A stretch of DNA of 64,000 nt. It comes from Prevotella sp. (GTDB taxonomy: Bacteria > Bacteroidota > Bacteroidia > Bacteroidales > Bacteroidaceae). The notes beneath the pieces are model-generated. The model saw only the letters and a program-made list of their open reading frames with translations. It was not told the origin of the DNA and did no database searches. How positions within the stretch are numbered: the first letter of the stretch is position 1; each line of letters opens with the position of its first letter. Shown piece after piece: positions 51,893 through 62,900 of this stretch. The DNA lies in the NCBI GenBank assembly GCA_024695815.1, contig JAILHK010000010.1, forward strand, positions 1 through 64,000, in the 5' to 3' direction. The translations under genes and the position numbers were made by a program.

Positions 51893-54800
51893 TTAAAGGT
51901 TTAGTTTCAGTCCTATATGATAAGCACGCGATGTGGGTTGCAGACCGGCATCGATGCCCTGGTATAGCACCTTGTTGCCATAGCTGAACTCAGGATCCTC
52001 ACCGAGATAATGAGTCAGCGTGAAGATATTATTTACCGAGGCCCATAGGCTCATGCCCTGAATATACTTTGGTTTGATAGGCAACTGATAGGTGATGCTC
52101 AGCTGTTTCAACCTCAGGTAGGAAGCATCTTCTATCCAGCGATCGCTGAAGCGGCTGTTACCCATGGGGTCGCCATAGGTAGCACGCGGTATGTCGGTAT
52201 GCTGACCATCGGCCGTCCAGCGGAGTCGCATGGCCTCACTCTGGTTGTGGATGCTGCTGCCACTCTCCAACTGCTGGCGCAAGGCATTATACGCATCATT
52301 GCCCCATGAATAGGTGAAGAGAGCATCCAGCGTGAGGCGTTTCCACGACAGGTTGAAACCGAAGGTGCCATAGACATCGGGGTTGGGGTCGCCAATGATT
52401 GTTCGGTCGTTTTCGTCGATGATGCCATCGGGCGTCAGATCGGCGAAGTGCATGTCGCCTGCTGCGAAATTCACGCGTCGGCCTGTCTCATCGATGATGC
52501 CAAGACCAGCCTCATCAGCCGCTTTCTGGTCGGCAAAGACACCCTCACTGCGGTAACCGTAGAACACGCCCAGCGGATGATTCTCGCTCGTCAGCACCGT
52601 TGCTCCGAGGATGTCGGCCGTAAAACTACCGTTCGTCAGGTGTGTCACTTTGTTTTTATAGTGGCCCACCGACAGGTGCGCATTCAACTGCCAGTCTTTC
52701 TTATCAATCAGTCGGCCAGTCAAAGCCAGTTCGAAACCTTCATTCTGCAGTCTGCCGTCGTTGGTCCAATAGTTCTGCAACCCATACTCCTCACGCAATT
52801 GTTTGCTGACCAGAAGATCACGTGTCACAGAGCGGAAGTAATCGGCACGCAGTGTGAACCTGTTATCCAGCAAATGAGCATCAACCCCGAAGGTAGCTGT
52901 GCCGGTGCTCTCCCACTTCAAGCGGTCATTACCGATATTGGTCAGGACAAGTCCTTTGGCCTGTCCTACAAAACCGATCGACTCGAAATAAGGACATGAC
53001 ACCGTGGCAGGCAGATTGTCATTACCCGTCAGTTCGTAGCCTACATGCAACTTCAAATGATTGATGCCACGCACCTGCTTCATAAACGACTCTCCCGTAA
53101 CGAGCCAACTGGCCTCTACAGAAGGGAACAGTCCCCATCTGACGCCACCCAGTGCAATGCCGCCATCAGCACGACTTCCGAAACGACTATTGTTCTCCAT
53201 CGTGGCTGAAACCAACAACTGGTAGCGGTTCTTCAGCAGATAGTCTGCCTGGGCATACCAGGCCAGGTCGCACCAGTCTTCGTTCGTGCCCAGAGTTGTA
53301 CGCAGTGCAGAGTTGGTAACTGAGAGCGAGCGCAGATTGTCACTACCCGTGTTGTATCCCTGTCCATAGTCGCCCTCAAAGGTATCATTGATAAAGCGGA
53401 AACCTGCTTTGGAGTTGAGCGTAGCCTGCCGCGTCTTCACGATCTTCCAGTTGGCCTCCATAGCTACAGACAATGTGCTGTGGCGGGTCATCAAGCTTGC
53501 CACACTGTTGTCGCCCTCACCATACCAATCGCCTTGTTCGTTGACCAGCTGAACCTCTGGCAATCCAAAATCGGGCAAAAAGGTGCTTTCCTTTATCTTG
53601 TCCCATGAATAGTTGACCATGGCCGACAGGTTCAGGTTGCTGTTGAAGGTATAGGTCGGTGCCAGTGTGGCAGTGAAACGATAATTCTTCGTTTTACCCT
53701 CAGCCTGTTGGATAATTGCCAATGGATTGCCAATGCCCAGTTCATCCACATCCGACAAGCGATGAAACAGGTTACCCTGCGTATCATACTGATAGGCATG
53801 ATACAGAGGAGACTTCACATAGCCCATGTTACGTGGAGAATACTGACTGAAGATGCCATCGTCAAAGATATTTCGGGTGACCTGCGAAAAAGAGATGTCG
53901 GCCCGGGTCTTCAATCGCTTAGTAAGGTCAATATCCGAGTTGAAACGCACGTTCAGCCTATCAAAGTCTGTCTCGCGAATAGCGCCCTCGTTATGGGCAT
54001 AGCCCAGCGAGAAGGCATACAAAGCAATATCGTCACCGCCACGCACGGCGATGCCATAGTTCTGTGTCACAGCATTTCGCCCGATGACGTTCTGCCAGTC
54101 TGTATCGTTATGGTTGGCGTTGTAATAAGAGGTGTTGGGCTGATCATCCATGAACCGAAGAGCATGTCCGTCTATCATGCCCGTTGGTATCAGGTCAGAA
54201 GCCAAGATGCGATAGTCCGAAGCGCCAAGCAGAGGTAGTGTCTTGCCCCGCTGCTTAATACCTGCAGAGAGGTTCACTTCTATCTCGGTGGCCATATTAT
54301 GACTACGTTTCGTTGTGATCACGACAACGCCGCCAGCGGCCTTGGCACCCCATATAGAAGTTCCGTTCTTCAGCACTTCAATGCGCTCAATATCCTCGGG
54401 AGCTATCAAGGCCAGCGGATTACTGAAATAGCCTTCATGCAGAGATGTGACATCTTGCTGCGACTGCCATATCTGTCCGTCAACGACAAAGAGCGGCTGC
54501 GACTGCATATTGATGCTGTGAAGTCCTCTGACGAAGAGGGCTGCACCGGCAGCGTCGAGTCCACTATGTCCTGCCATGCGCACATCGCCCAAGAGGCTTC
54601 GCTGCACAGCATCGTCGGTACTTAGATGGACAGGCACCGATTGCGCTACAGGCATCATCTTGATCAACAGCTCCTTGCGGCCCTGCAAGGGGATGATCTG
54701 CGTGTCAAAACCTGGGGCTTCTACGCGCAGCAGACCATTGCTATCGTCCACCTTCAAAGAGAAATCTCCTCCCTCTTCGGTCATGGTCATATTCGTCGTA

Positions 54801-54937
54801 CCGATCAGTGTGATACGTGTACCTGCGAAACGCTCGCCAGTAGCACTGTTCACAACCGTACCCTTAACAACAGTCTGCGCATGACCTGCCACTATGAAGA
54901 GATGAAATAATGAGATTATCAATAATATTCTTTTCAT
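51893..54937 (-). CDS. SusC-family TonB-dependent receptor, second pair
   Basis: A 1014-residue receptor with signal MKRILLIISLFHLFIVAGHAQ, a carboxypeptidase-regulatory-like domain (VVKGTVVNSATGERFAGTRI), a plug with LFVRGLHSINMQSQPLFVVDG, IERIEVLKNGTSIWGAKAAG and VVVITTKRS, and a long barrel ending in RAYHIGLKLNL. It imports oligosaccharides with the SusD 13 bases downstream and follows a fasciclin-domain gene by 17 bases. Confidence 0.93.
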   Translation of the reverse strand: MKRILLIISLFHLFIVAGHAQTVVKGTVVNSATGERFAGTRITLIGTTNMTMTEEGGDFSLKVDDSNGLLRVEAPGFDTQIIPLQGRKELLIKMMPVAQSVPVHLSTDDAVQRSLLGDVRMAGHSGLDAAGAALFVRGLHSINMQSQPLFVVDGQIWQSQQDVTSLHEGYFSNPLALIAPEDIERIEVLKNGTSIWGAKAAGGVVVITTKRSHNMATEIEVNLSAGIKQRGKTLPLLGASDYRILASDLIPTGMIDGHALRFMDDQPNTSYYNANHNDTDWQNVIGRNAVTQNYGIAVRGGDDIALYAFSLGYAHNEGAIRETDFDRLNVRFNSDIDLTKRLKTRADISFSQVTRNIFDDGIFSQYSPRNMGYVKSPLYHAYQYDTQGNLFHRLSDVDELGIGNPLAIIQQAEGKTKNYRFTATLAPTYTFNSNLNLSAMVNYSWDKIKESTFLPDFGLPEVQLVNEQGDWYGEGDNSVASLMTRHSTLSVAMEANWKIVKTRQATLNSKAGFRFINDTFEGDYGQGYNTGSDNLRSLSVTNSALRTTLGTNEDWCDLAWYAQADYLLKNRYQLLVSATMENNSRFGSRADGGIALGGVRWGLFPSVEASWLVTGESFMKQVRGINHLKLHVGYELTGNDNLPATVSCPYFESIGFVGQAKGLVLTNIGNDRLKWESTGTATFGVDAHLLDNRFTLRADYFRSVTRDLLVSKQLREEYGLQNYWTNDGRLQNEGFELALTGRLIDKKDWQLNAHLSVGHYKNKVTHLTNGSFTADILGATVLTSENHPLGVFYGYRSEGVFADQKAADEAGLGIIDETGRRVNFAAGDMHFADLTPDGIIDENDRTIIGDPNPDVYGTFGFNLSWKRLTLDALFTYSWGNDAYNALRQQLESGSSIHNQSEAMRLRWTADGQHTDIPRATYGDPMGNSRFSDRWIEDASYLRLKQLSITYQLPIKPKYIQGMSLWASVNNIFTLTHYLGEDPEFSYGNKVLYQGIDAGLQPTSRAYHIGLKLNL

Positions 54938-54954
54938 ATTTCTTCTGTGCTTTA

Positions 54955-56451
54955 TTATTTTTCAACGGGTTCAAAGATGATACGGTCTAACCTGAATGAG
55001 CGCGACAACTCACCGGAGGAGAACTCCTTGGGAGTGACGTTGGTGGTGATGGTCAACTGTGTGGTGACGGGCACCCCACTGGCATCATTTGCGTCATCCA
55101 TCAACCACAGGCGATCGGTAGTATTACTCACGGGAATCTCCAGATTCTCAAACGCCAGCATACGCGTCACGTCCGTACCACTCGTCAGCAATGTCTTCAC
55201 ATTATTGCGTTTGGAGGCCGAACGTCCGTTTGTGTTCTGATAGGCCACCGTGAACGACACACGCGTGGAGTCCAACTCTTCTGATGCTCCCTCTACCGCG
55301 ACGGGGAGGAACACGGCATACACATTGTATGTTCCTGCCAGCACACCGGGAATGTCGAAGATCACCGTGGGGTTGGTCGATGCCGAGATAGGAGCCACTT
55401 CAATATAGCTGTCGCCACTGACGTGATCCACCATACTGCGTGCCGTCACCTCACGTGCATAGACCGAGGTCAGCGTGTTGTTATAGGTGCGACCGTTCTG
55501 CTGTTCGGCCTCTATGCTGATGGGCTTGTCCCACGTCTCGCGGTTGTTGAAGTTCAGGTGCGTAGCAGCCAGTGCACGACCGTTCGAGGTCTCCAGTTCT
55601 GTGGTGCCAGTCACCATCGCGCTGGGCACCATGTCACGATAGATCAGGTTCTCGACGATAGCCAGTTGTGTGCGCACATGCTGCAGAGAGTCGGCCACCA
55701 CTGCATCCTCATCAAAGACTTTGAACGAAGGGGAGATGCGCTGATAGGCCTCATCCCACGCCGCATTGGTAGGCAGCACCATGGTATAGGCAGAGTCTTC
55801 GCGAGCAATAGCACCGATACCATAGACAGCGTGCTCCAGCAGTCGGTTATAGTTCACCATCACCGAGTCGTAAACAGGTCGTCCCTGCTCGTCGATGTCT
55901 ATTTCTGTCGAGGCATCGACGTCAAACTTCACTTCATCAAATTGGCTGATGAATGCATACGCTTTCGAGAAGTCAGGATTCGTCTGCAGGTGTTCATAGA
56001 GATTGTTGCGGTAAGGAATGGGGTGTTGCAACTGGTGAACCAGTCCGTTTCTCGCCTGTTGGTTGCCTGCCGTGATTGGCGTTCCGGCAAAGCTGTCAGC
56101 AGCATCAAACTCATAAATCTTTCCGTTCAGCATCTCTACGCCGACGCCCTGTGGTGTCGATGTAGGATAGATATGGCGGGCTATGTGGTTGGCCACCACC
56201 CTACTGATGTCTGCGGCGTCGCTTCCCTGCACGGGGGCAAACACGGTGAACGACTGACTCGAAGCGAGCAGATCAGCATAGCCTGCCTGACGCACTTGTT
56301 CTGCAAAGGTCTGCGTGCTTCCGTCCAGCACCTGCATCACAGTCTGTCCGTAGCCCGCTGGCAACTGCTCTTCATAGTGGTCGCTCCAATCAGAGCAAGC
56401 CGTGAGAGCCAGCGACACCAACAAGACTGCTATTTCATTATTATGTTTCAT
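54955..56451 (-). CDS. fasciclin-domain lipoprotein
   Basis: A 498-residue lipoprotein, MKHNNEIAVLLVSLALTAC, then SDWSDHYEEQ. A FAS1-like domain at about 35-140 shows YADLLASSQSFTVFAPVQGSD and HIARHIYP, and a second FAS1-like part at about 150-290 (AYTMVLPTNAAWDEAYQRI). The C-terminal third is a beta-sandwich (GTYNVYAVFLPVAVEG), possibly sugar-binding. In Bacteroidetes such proteins follow SusC/SusD and may act like SusE/F surface binders. Precise ligand unknown. Confidence 0.8.
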   Translation of the reverse strand: MKHNNEIAVLLVSLALTACSDWSDHYEEQLPAGYGQTVMQVLDGSTQTFAEQVRQAGYADLLASSQSFTVFAPVQGSDAADISRVVANHIARHIYPTSTPQGVGVEMLNGKIYEFDAADSFAGTPITAGNQQARNGLVHQLQHPIPYRNNLYEHLQTNPDFSKAYAFISQFDEVKFDVDASTEIDIDEQGRPVYDSVMVNYNRLLEHAVYGIGAIAREDSAYTMVLPTNAAWDEAYQRISPSFKVFDEDAVVADSLQHVRTQLAIVENLIYRDMVPSAMVTGTTELETSNGRALAATHLNFNNRETWDKPISIEAEQQNGRTYNNTLTSVYAREVTARSMVDHVSGDSYIEVAPISASTNPTVIFDIPGVLAGTYNVYAVFLPVAVEGASEELDSTRVSFTVAYQNTNGRSASKRNNVKTLLTSGTDVTRMLAFENLEIPVSNTTDRLWLMDDANDASGVPVTTQLTITTNVTPKEFSSGELSRSFRLDRIIFEPVEK

Positions 56452-56464
56452 CGTCTAACTGTTT

Positions 56465-58327
56465 TTAGTCTTTATCTTCTGTATCTATCAGACTGGTCGG
56501 CACATATTCCAGATAGTCAAAATGGAACTCGCCGAGTTCACTCTCTATATTTTTCACGCGGAAGTAGTGAGGGCCATAATCCTGGAAAGTGAAGGTACCC
56601 ACGATAAAGCGCAGGGAGCCTACATTCTGTCTCAACGTTTTCTGTCCGTTGATCGCATAGACTGAGTTGGGGCCTTTCATATAGCCGCGATTACGCATCA
56701 TCTTGTCGTTCTCCGCACCGTTGTCGGTGGTCTGGTCATCACTGATCCAGCCTATCTGAGGCTGTTCGCCCGTGTAGTTGAAAGACACAGGGATACCAAT
56801 GATGTCGCCGTCCACAAAAAGCTGCGCAATACCACCCCACGAGCGAGCTGAATAGCCCAGACGTATTTCGTAGGTGCCGGGAGGCACGGGCAACATACGC
56901 ACCGTGACATCATACCAGCCTCTGACCGAAATCTCATCAGCTTGGTAGTTGGTCCAATAGTCAGATGCCCACATAATAAACTTCGAGGCGTCATTGAATT
57001 TGAGGTAATCGCCACAATAGTCTGGGCTCATCGTATAGCCCCCAAAGCCGTCCAGATTCGTCAGCTTCCATCGTATGTTGTTGTTGGTCAGCTGTGGTGG
57101 GATGCTATAGGCATCAAAGCGGATACGCTTATTGAGCACATCATGCTGCATCACCGTTTCATCATATACCAGCATGTCGGTGAGCGAATGGATAAAACCA
57201 TTCATGCCGTCGATATTAGACCTCGACTCGTCTATGCCCACATAGCGTCCGTCTCGCTGTTCGTTAAGATGGTTGCCGGCCTTAAATTCTATCAGGCGGT
57301 TTTCTAGCATGGTCTCATAGTATTCATAGCGTTTTCCCATGTAGTAGCTGCTGGTGCACACACCATTATATATAAAGGAGTTGGTGGACATCTGGCGGTT
57401 CAGCATGTGGTAACTGACAAACTTGTTCAGGGCATTATGGCGACTGGTCGGGTCGGCCTCGTCATCACGGCCATAATACGTTTGGGCATACTGTTCCAGA
57501 TCGGCTATGTTGTGAATACCGGCAGCCTCCATCACGCTGTTTGGTTCTGCAAACAGCGTATAGCCCAGCCGGCGCTGCTGCAATGGCTTCATCGTGTAGC
57601 CCAGCACATTGACAAACTCCGTTGTATAGGGACTCTTATAGGTCATGTCGTAGGTCTCGGTTATCGAGTCGTTCAGATGCGTCAGTCGCAAAGCCTCAGC
57701 AAAGATGCTGTATGCAGGCATCTGGTCCAGAATAGAGCCCAGCGTCTCGTCACTTGGCTCCAGCACGTGGTCTATCACGTGCACCACACCATTGTGCAGT
57801 TCCACGTCAGGGACGGTGATCTGCGACTGCTTGTTCACCCAGATCTGGTGTCTTCCTTCGCCGGTCGTCGCATATGAGATAATCACATAGCGGTTGTTCA
57901 TGTTCGATGTGCCCAGGGCACCCTCTGTGAAGTCCTTTGTCAGATAGTCAATGGCTGTAGAACGGATGATGTGGTTATACACGATCTGCTGCTTTTCTTC
58001 CTTTGTCAAGGCATCCAACGAGGTGTGATGTGCCTTGAAATAAGTATCGAAAGCCATATCGGTGGGGACAAAAGCCGTGTAATGTCCGTAAGTCGATAAG
58101 AGCGAGTACTCGCCAGCATCCTCCACGATCTTCGTAAAGATAGCAAAGGAGTCCGGTCGGTTTTCTATATAGGTGGCCACGGTCTCACCCTTGAAGGTGT
58201 AGTAGCTGTCTCCGCTCAGGTCATCGCTATTGCAAGACGCCTGCAGGGCAACGACCACAGCGAGTGTGCCAAAGAGCACGCCTTTGGCCAGTTTACGTTT
58301 CACGTATGCAGATATCATCGTTTTCAT
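56465..58327 (-). CDS. fasciclin-domain lipoprotein with C-terminal beta-sandwich
   Basis: A 620-residue protein with signal MKTMISAYVKRKLAKGVLFGTLAVVVALQASC. The FAS1 motifs YSLLSTYGHYTAFVPTDMAFD (about residue 75) and VELHNGVVHVIDHVLEP (about 175) define the first FAS1 domain; a second, more diverged one occupies about 210-400. The C-terminal domain (GTYEIRLGYSARSWGGIAQLFVDG) looks like a carbohydrate-binding jelly roll. It is three bases from the SusD gene before it and 13 from the next fasciclin gene, so clearly co-transcribed. Confidence 0.85.
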   Translation of the reverse strand: MKTMISAYVKRKLAKGVLFGTLAVVVALQASCNSDDLSGDSYYTFKGETVATYIENRPDSFAIFTKIVEDAGEYSLLSTYGHYTAFVPTDMAFDTYFKAHHTSLDALTKEEKQQIVYNHIIRSTAIDYLTKDFTEGALGTSNMNNRYVIISYATTGEGRHQIWVNKQSQITVPDVELHNGVVHVIDHVLEPSDETLGSILDQMPAYSIFAEALRLTHLNDSITETYDMTYKSPYTTEFVNVLGYTMKPLQQRRLGYTLFAEPNSVMEAAGIHNIADLEQYAQTYYGRDDEADPTSRHNALNKFVSYHMLNRQMSTNSFIYNGVCTSSYYMGKRYEYYETMLENRLIEFKAGNHLNEQRDGRYVGIDESRSNIDGMNGFIHSLTDMLVYDETVMQHDVLNKRIRFDAYSIPPQLTNNNIRWKLTNLDGFGGYTMSPDYCGDYLKFNDASKFIMWASDYWTNYQADEISVRGWYDVTVRMLPVPPGTYEIRLGYSARSWGGIAQLFVDGDIIGIPVSFNYTGEQPQIGWISDDQTTDNGAENDKMMRNRGYMKGPNSVYAINGQKTLRQNVGSLRFIVGTFTFQDYGPHYFRVKNIESELGEFHFDYLEYVPTSLIDTEDKD

Positions 58328-58330
58328 ACC

Positions 58331-59896
58331 TTAGTTCTTTTCTATATCACTGGAAGTTGCATAAAATGGGTTCTGTTTCAGCAGCTTATTCACCTTGAGT
58401 TCGTTGCGGTGAATAGGCAGATAGAGGGCGTTCAGCGTGTTCAAGCGCGTCAACACGGTTGCCTGATCCTGACTCTCATACTTTCGCAACAGATAGGTAG
58501 AGACCACATTGTTTAGGTCGCCCGTTCTGCGGATGCGTCGCAAGATGTCAAAATAGCGCTTTCCCTCAAACAGGAATTCTCGCTGGCGTTCGTCGAACAC
58601 CAGGTCGCGCATCAGCTCCTGCGAGTTGTACCTTGACAACTGCAACGTCCCGCTACCCTTTGATGGGTTGGCCCTGTCGTAAGAATAGCTCACCAGCGCC
58701 AAGGCTGCTTCCAGGTCACCAGCAGCATTACGCTCCACCAGTGCCTCTGCTTTCATCAGATAGACGTCACTCAGTCTGTACACTATCCAGTTCTGCGTAT
58801 TCTGATTCGTCACATAATCGCTCTGCAACACCTGTGCACTGGTGCTTTCCTTGCGATAGGCCACATACTTCTTGATGGGTATGAAGGCTGCTGACGTGTT
58901 GCTCCACAGTGCGTCATACTGCCTGACATCGCTATTCTCAAAGAGGTTATATTTCTTGAAGTCGAGAGACGACAGGTAGTTGGCACTGGTGCGTCCGCCC
59001 TCCGTGCCATACATCTCGCACACCACGTAGTTGGGCACATAGTTGTCAAACTGCAGTTCAAAGATGCTCTCCGACGAATTGCCTATACCAAACACCTGCT
59101 GGTTGTAGCGCGCCGATGGTTCCAGGAAGAGCGGGTTGACACCTGGTTGCAACACTCTGTCGCACATCGCGATGCACTGGTCGTAGTCTCCCAGCCATAG
59201 GTACATATCTGCCATCAGTGTCCAGAGGGCTTTCTGCGTCACGCGTCCTTTGGTGTCGCTCGTTGTTGAATAGACGGCTTTCGCATAGTTGTCTTTGATG
59301 GTCTCCAACTCAGTCAGCAACTGTCGCAGAATGGTGTCGCCATCAGTCTGTGCCAACTGGAAAGGACGTGTGTCGTCGCTATAGGCCTGCGTGGTGAAAG
59401 GCACATCACCAAACGTACGTACCAGATAGAAGTAGCACAATGCGCGTAAGGTCATCGCCTCAGCCTCGTAGGCACGCAGTTCGCCAGTCTTGAAATTGGG
59501 ATCCTGCTGCTGCACCTTTGGGGCATTCTCCAACACGGTGTTACAATAGTTAATCACGCGATAAAGGGGCGACCACTGCGTATAGCCATTGCTTGCATCG
59601 ATATTGGCCGAGAGCATGTAGCTCAGGTCGCCACCGGGGTTCATGCCTGCCAGCACATTGTCCGAGCGCACCTCGCCCCAGACGATGAGACGTTCCATGG
59701 CCTCGGGCTCGAGCAGCGCGCGGTAACAGGCAGCCAGCGCACTCTCCACATCCTGCTTCGATTGCCAGAAGTCCTCGCCCACCAGTTCCGTCTGTGGTTT
59801 CAGGTTAAACCAGTCCTCGCAACTGGTCAGGGTGCAGATGCTGCCACCACCAATCATGAGGGCTATGAGAATATGATAAATCTTCTTCGTAATCAT
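58331..59896 (-). CDS. SusD/RagB-family nutrient-binding lipoprotein, first pair
   Basis: A 521-residue surface lipoprotein. The signal peptide reaches the lipidated Cys in CTLTSC, followed by EDWFNLKPQTELVGEDFW, a typical SusD opening. ALCYFYLVRTFGDVPFTT (about residue 155) and the C-terminal FDERQREFLFEGKRYFDILRR (about 450) are the family hallmarks. It pairs with the SusC gene 15 bases upstream. Confidence 0.93.
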   Translation of the reverse strand: MITKKIYHILIALMIGGGSICTLTSCEDWFNLKPQTELVGEDFWQSKQDVESALAACYRALLEPEAMERLIVWGEVRSDNVLAGMNPGGDLSYMLSANIDASNGYTQWSPLYRVINYCNTVLENAPKVQQQDPNFKTGELRAYEAEAMTLRALCYFYLVRTFGDVPFTTQAYSDDTRPFQLAQTDGDTILRQLLTELETIKDNYAKAVYSTTSDTKGRVTQKALWTLMADMYLWLGDYDQCIAMCDRVLQPGVNPLFLEPSARYNQQVFGIGNSSESIFELQFDNYVPNYVVCEMYGTEGGRTSANYLSSLDFKKYNLFENSDVRQYDALWSNTSAAFIPIKKYVAYRKESTSAQVLQSDYVTNQNTQNWIVYRLSDVYLMKAEALVERNAAGDLEAALALVSYSYDRANPSKGSGTLQLSRYNSQELMRDLVFDERQREFLFEGKRYFDILRRIRRTGDLNNVVSTYLLRKYESQDQATVLTRLNTLNALYLPIHRNELKVNKLLKQNPFYATSSDIEKN

Positions 59897-59911
59897 AATA
59901 CACGTAATAAA

Positions 59912-62900
59912 TTAGAGTCCTACTGTAATGCCAAAGGTGAAATACTTGGAGCGCGGTGTCTTCGACCAGTCGGCACAGATGCCCTGAGAGTCGTAGCCCA
60001 CCTCGGGGTCAACACCAGAGTACTTCGTCCATGTCAGGATGTTGTTGAGCGTGAACGACAGTGACGTCTGGCTCAGTCCCACGCGCTTCACCAGTTTCGG
60101 GTCTAACGTATAGTTCACCGTGAGCTGTTTCCAGCGCAGGAACGATCCATCCTCCACGAAGCGGTCACTACCCATCCAGTTGCGTCCGTCCTGATACAGG
60201 GCGCGTGGCATATTGGTCACGTCGCCATCCTTGCGCCATCGCCAGTTCACCGACACACACTGGTTGTCGTTCGAGTACATATTCTCGGCATACATGCGGG
60301 CATAGTTGACCACCTTGTTGCCATAGCGGAAGTTAAAGAAGCAGTTCAGCGACAAGCGCTTGTTATAGCGCAGCGAGAAACCGAAACCGCCATTCAACTT
60401 CGGGTTACAGTTGCCCAAATAGACCACGTCGAGCTCATCGATGGTACCGTCCTTATACACATCCTCATAGATGGCATCGCCACCACGGAACTTCCGTGCG
60501 CTGGTGGTGCCATAGGCATAGTACAAAGGCACGGGCTCATGATAACTGTCGAAGACCACGTTTCCGTTCTTATCACGTGCCACCGGTGCGTTTGGTCCAC
60601 TGACGCCTGGCACTTCCACTTCGCTCCATTTGTCATACTGATAGACGCCATGCGAGCGCAGTCCGTAGATAGATCCAAACGAGTTGTTGATCTGCACTCG
60701 GCTCAGATAGTTGCCGTTGGCATAGCTGAAGTCGCCGTTGTACGAGTCCAGCACATTGGCGTCCAGCGCCTTGATGGTGTTCTTATAGTTCGACAGGTTG
60801 GCGTTAAGGTCCAACGTGAACTTACCCATGTTGATGAGGTTGGTGGTGTTGATGTTTAACTCCCAGCCGTCGTTATCCATGGTTCCTGCGTTGATATAAC
60901 TCAGATAGTCGAAACCCGAGCTTCCTGGTATGCGCTGGTCCTTGAACAGCATGTCTTCCGTGCGACGGTGATACACGTTGAGGTCGGCCGTGAAGCGGTC
61001 TTCAAACAGCCCCAGATTCAGACCCACGTTGTAGCTCGTGGAGCGCTCCCACTTCAGATTGGTGAGCTTCACCGAACTGGGTTTGATCGTAGGCGTGCCA
61101 TTATAGTTGTTGCCGCCCGTGCCCCACGAACCGTTGTATCGTGCAAAGTACAGATACTCACGGTCGGGCATATTACCCGTCACGCCCCATCCGGCGCGCA
61201 ACGAGAATTCCGACAACCAGTTCTCCCAGGGTTTCAAGAACTTCTCATCACTGATGATCCACTTACCCGACAACGAGGGGAAGGTGCCCCAGCGGTTGCC
61301 AGAACCAAAGCGGGTAGAACCGTCCCAGCGGATGGTTGCATCCAGGATGTAACGGCCCTGATAGGCATAGTGAAGACGGCCAAGCACAGCCATCGACCTC
61401 CACTGGCCTTGTTCCGAGTTGAGGTCGCGCAGGTTGGCGCCTGCCGTTGCATCGGTGATGGCCTGTGAGGGCGAACCAAACGTCACGAAGCGCTGGCTCT
61501 GCGAGTTTCCGGTTGTCATCTGCCACGAGCCATACAGCATCAGCGAGTGGTTGTCACCCGTGTTGGGCATCCACGTCAGGTTCTGGTCGGTCATCACCGA
61601 CAGGCCCTCGTTCTCCTGCTCCTCGCTGCGGTTGACCTGTTCGTTCAACCATGTTGTAGGCACAATCTCCTTAGGCAGGAACTTATTGATCTTATAGTTT
61701 TCTATGTCAAACGTCACGTAGCCATTGTAGCGCAGGCGCTGATGGTCGGTGGGTTCGATGAAGTCATACTGCACACGCAGCGTGGGGATGATACGCATGT
61801 TCTTCTGCACGTTCTGTGCCAGATGTGCCACAGCGATGGGGTTGTAGAGGTCTTTCTGCGAGGCGTCCAGTCCCGACGAGGGCAGGATGTTATAGTAAGC
61901 CCCCGTGTTGTTGCCGGCATTATCCTGTCGGTAGATGCCCACGTTAGGCAGTTTGCGGTAGGCCACGTCCAGCAAACCGATGTTTGAGCCCGTGGCTGGG
62001 TAGTACTGCTCGTAGTTACGGTCGTTGTTGGTGTAGGTCATCGAGAAGTCGCTGGTGAACTTCAGGCGTTCAGACACCTGATACTCTAGGTTCATGCGGG
62101 TTGAGAAGCGATCCATCTGCTGTTCTATCACCGTACCTGTCTGGTTGTAATAACCCAGCGAGGCGCGGAAGCGGGCTTTCTGTCCACCGCCACTGATAGA
62201 GAGTGAGTGATCGTGTGTCCATCCCATCTGACTGACCTCCTTCACCCAGTTGGTGTTGTTGTTAAACTGCTCGTATTCCGAGAAGTTGGGGTCGTAGTTA
62301 AACTCGGGCACGTTTGCCTCGCGCTCGTCCTGGTTACGGTTGAAATAGGCCTGCTTCATCAGCATGGTATAGTCGTCGCCGTTCAGCATCTTCATGCCCT
62401 CCGGCTGCCAGTTGCCGCTCAGGCGGTAGCTATAGGTCACACGAGTTGGTCCTGTGACGCCCTTCTTTGTTCTGATGCTGATAATACCATTGGCACCGCG
62501 TGCGCCCCATATCGCACAGGCAGCACCGTCTTTCAGCACGGTGATGTCCTCTATATCCTCTGGCGATATGTTCAGCAGCGTGGCAAACTGGTCGTTGGAA
62601 GCTGTGTTATAGTCGAACGAGGCATCTATCTGCGAGTCGAAAGGAATGTCGTTGAGCAAGATCAGCGGTTCGCTGTTGGAGTTGATACTCGTGGTACCAC
62701 GCACACGCAGCGACGAGCCACTGCCTAGGTCGCCCGAGTTGGCCACGATGTCGAGTCCGGCAATGCGGCCCTGCAGGGCGTCATCGACCGAAGCTACAGA
62801 CATTCCCTCGAAGGTTTTCATCGAGATGGTCTGCTGTGCACCGCTCAACTCGCGCACCGGCACGTTGAAACCGTCGGCTCCGGTGCGTCGCTTTCCTTTG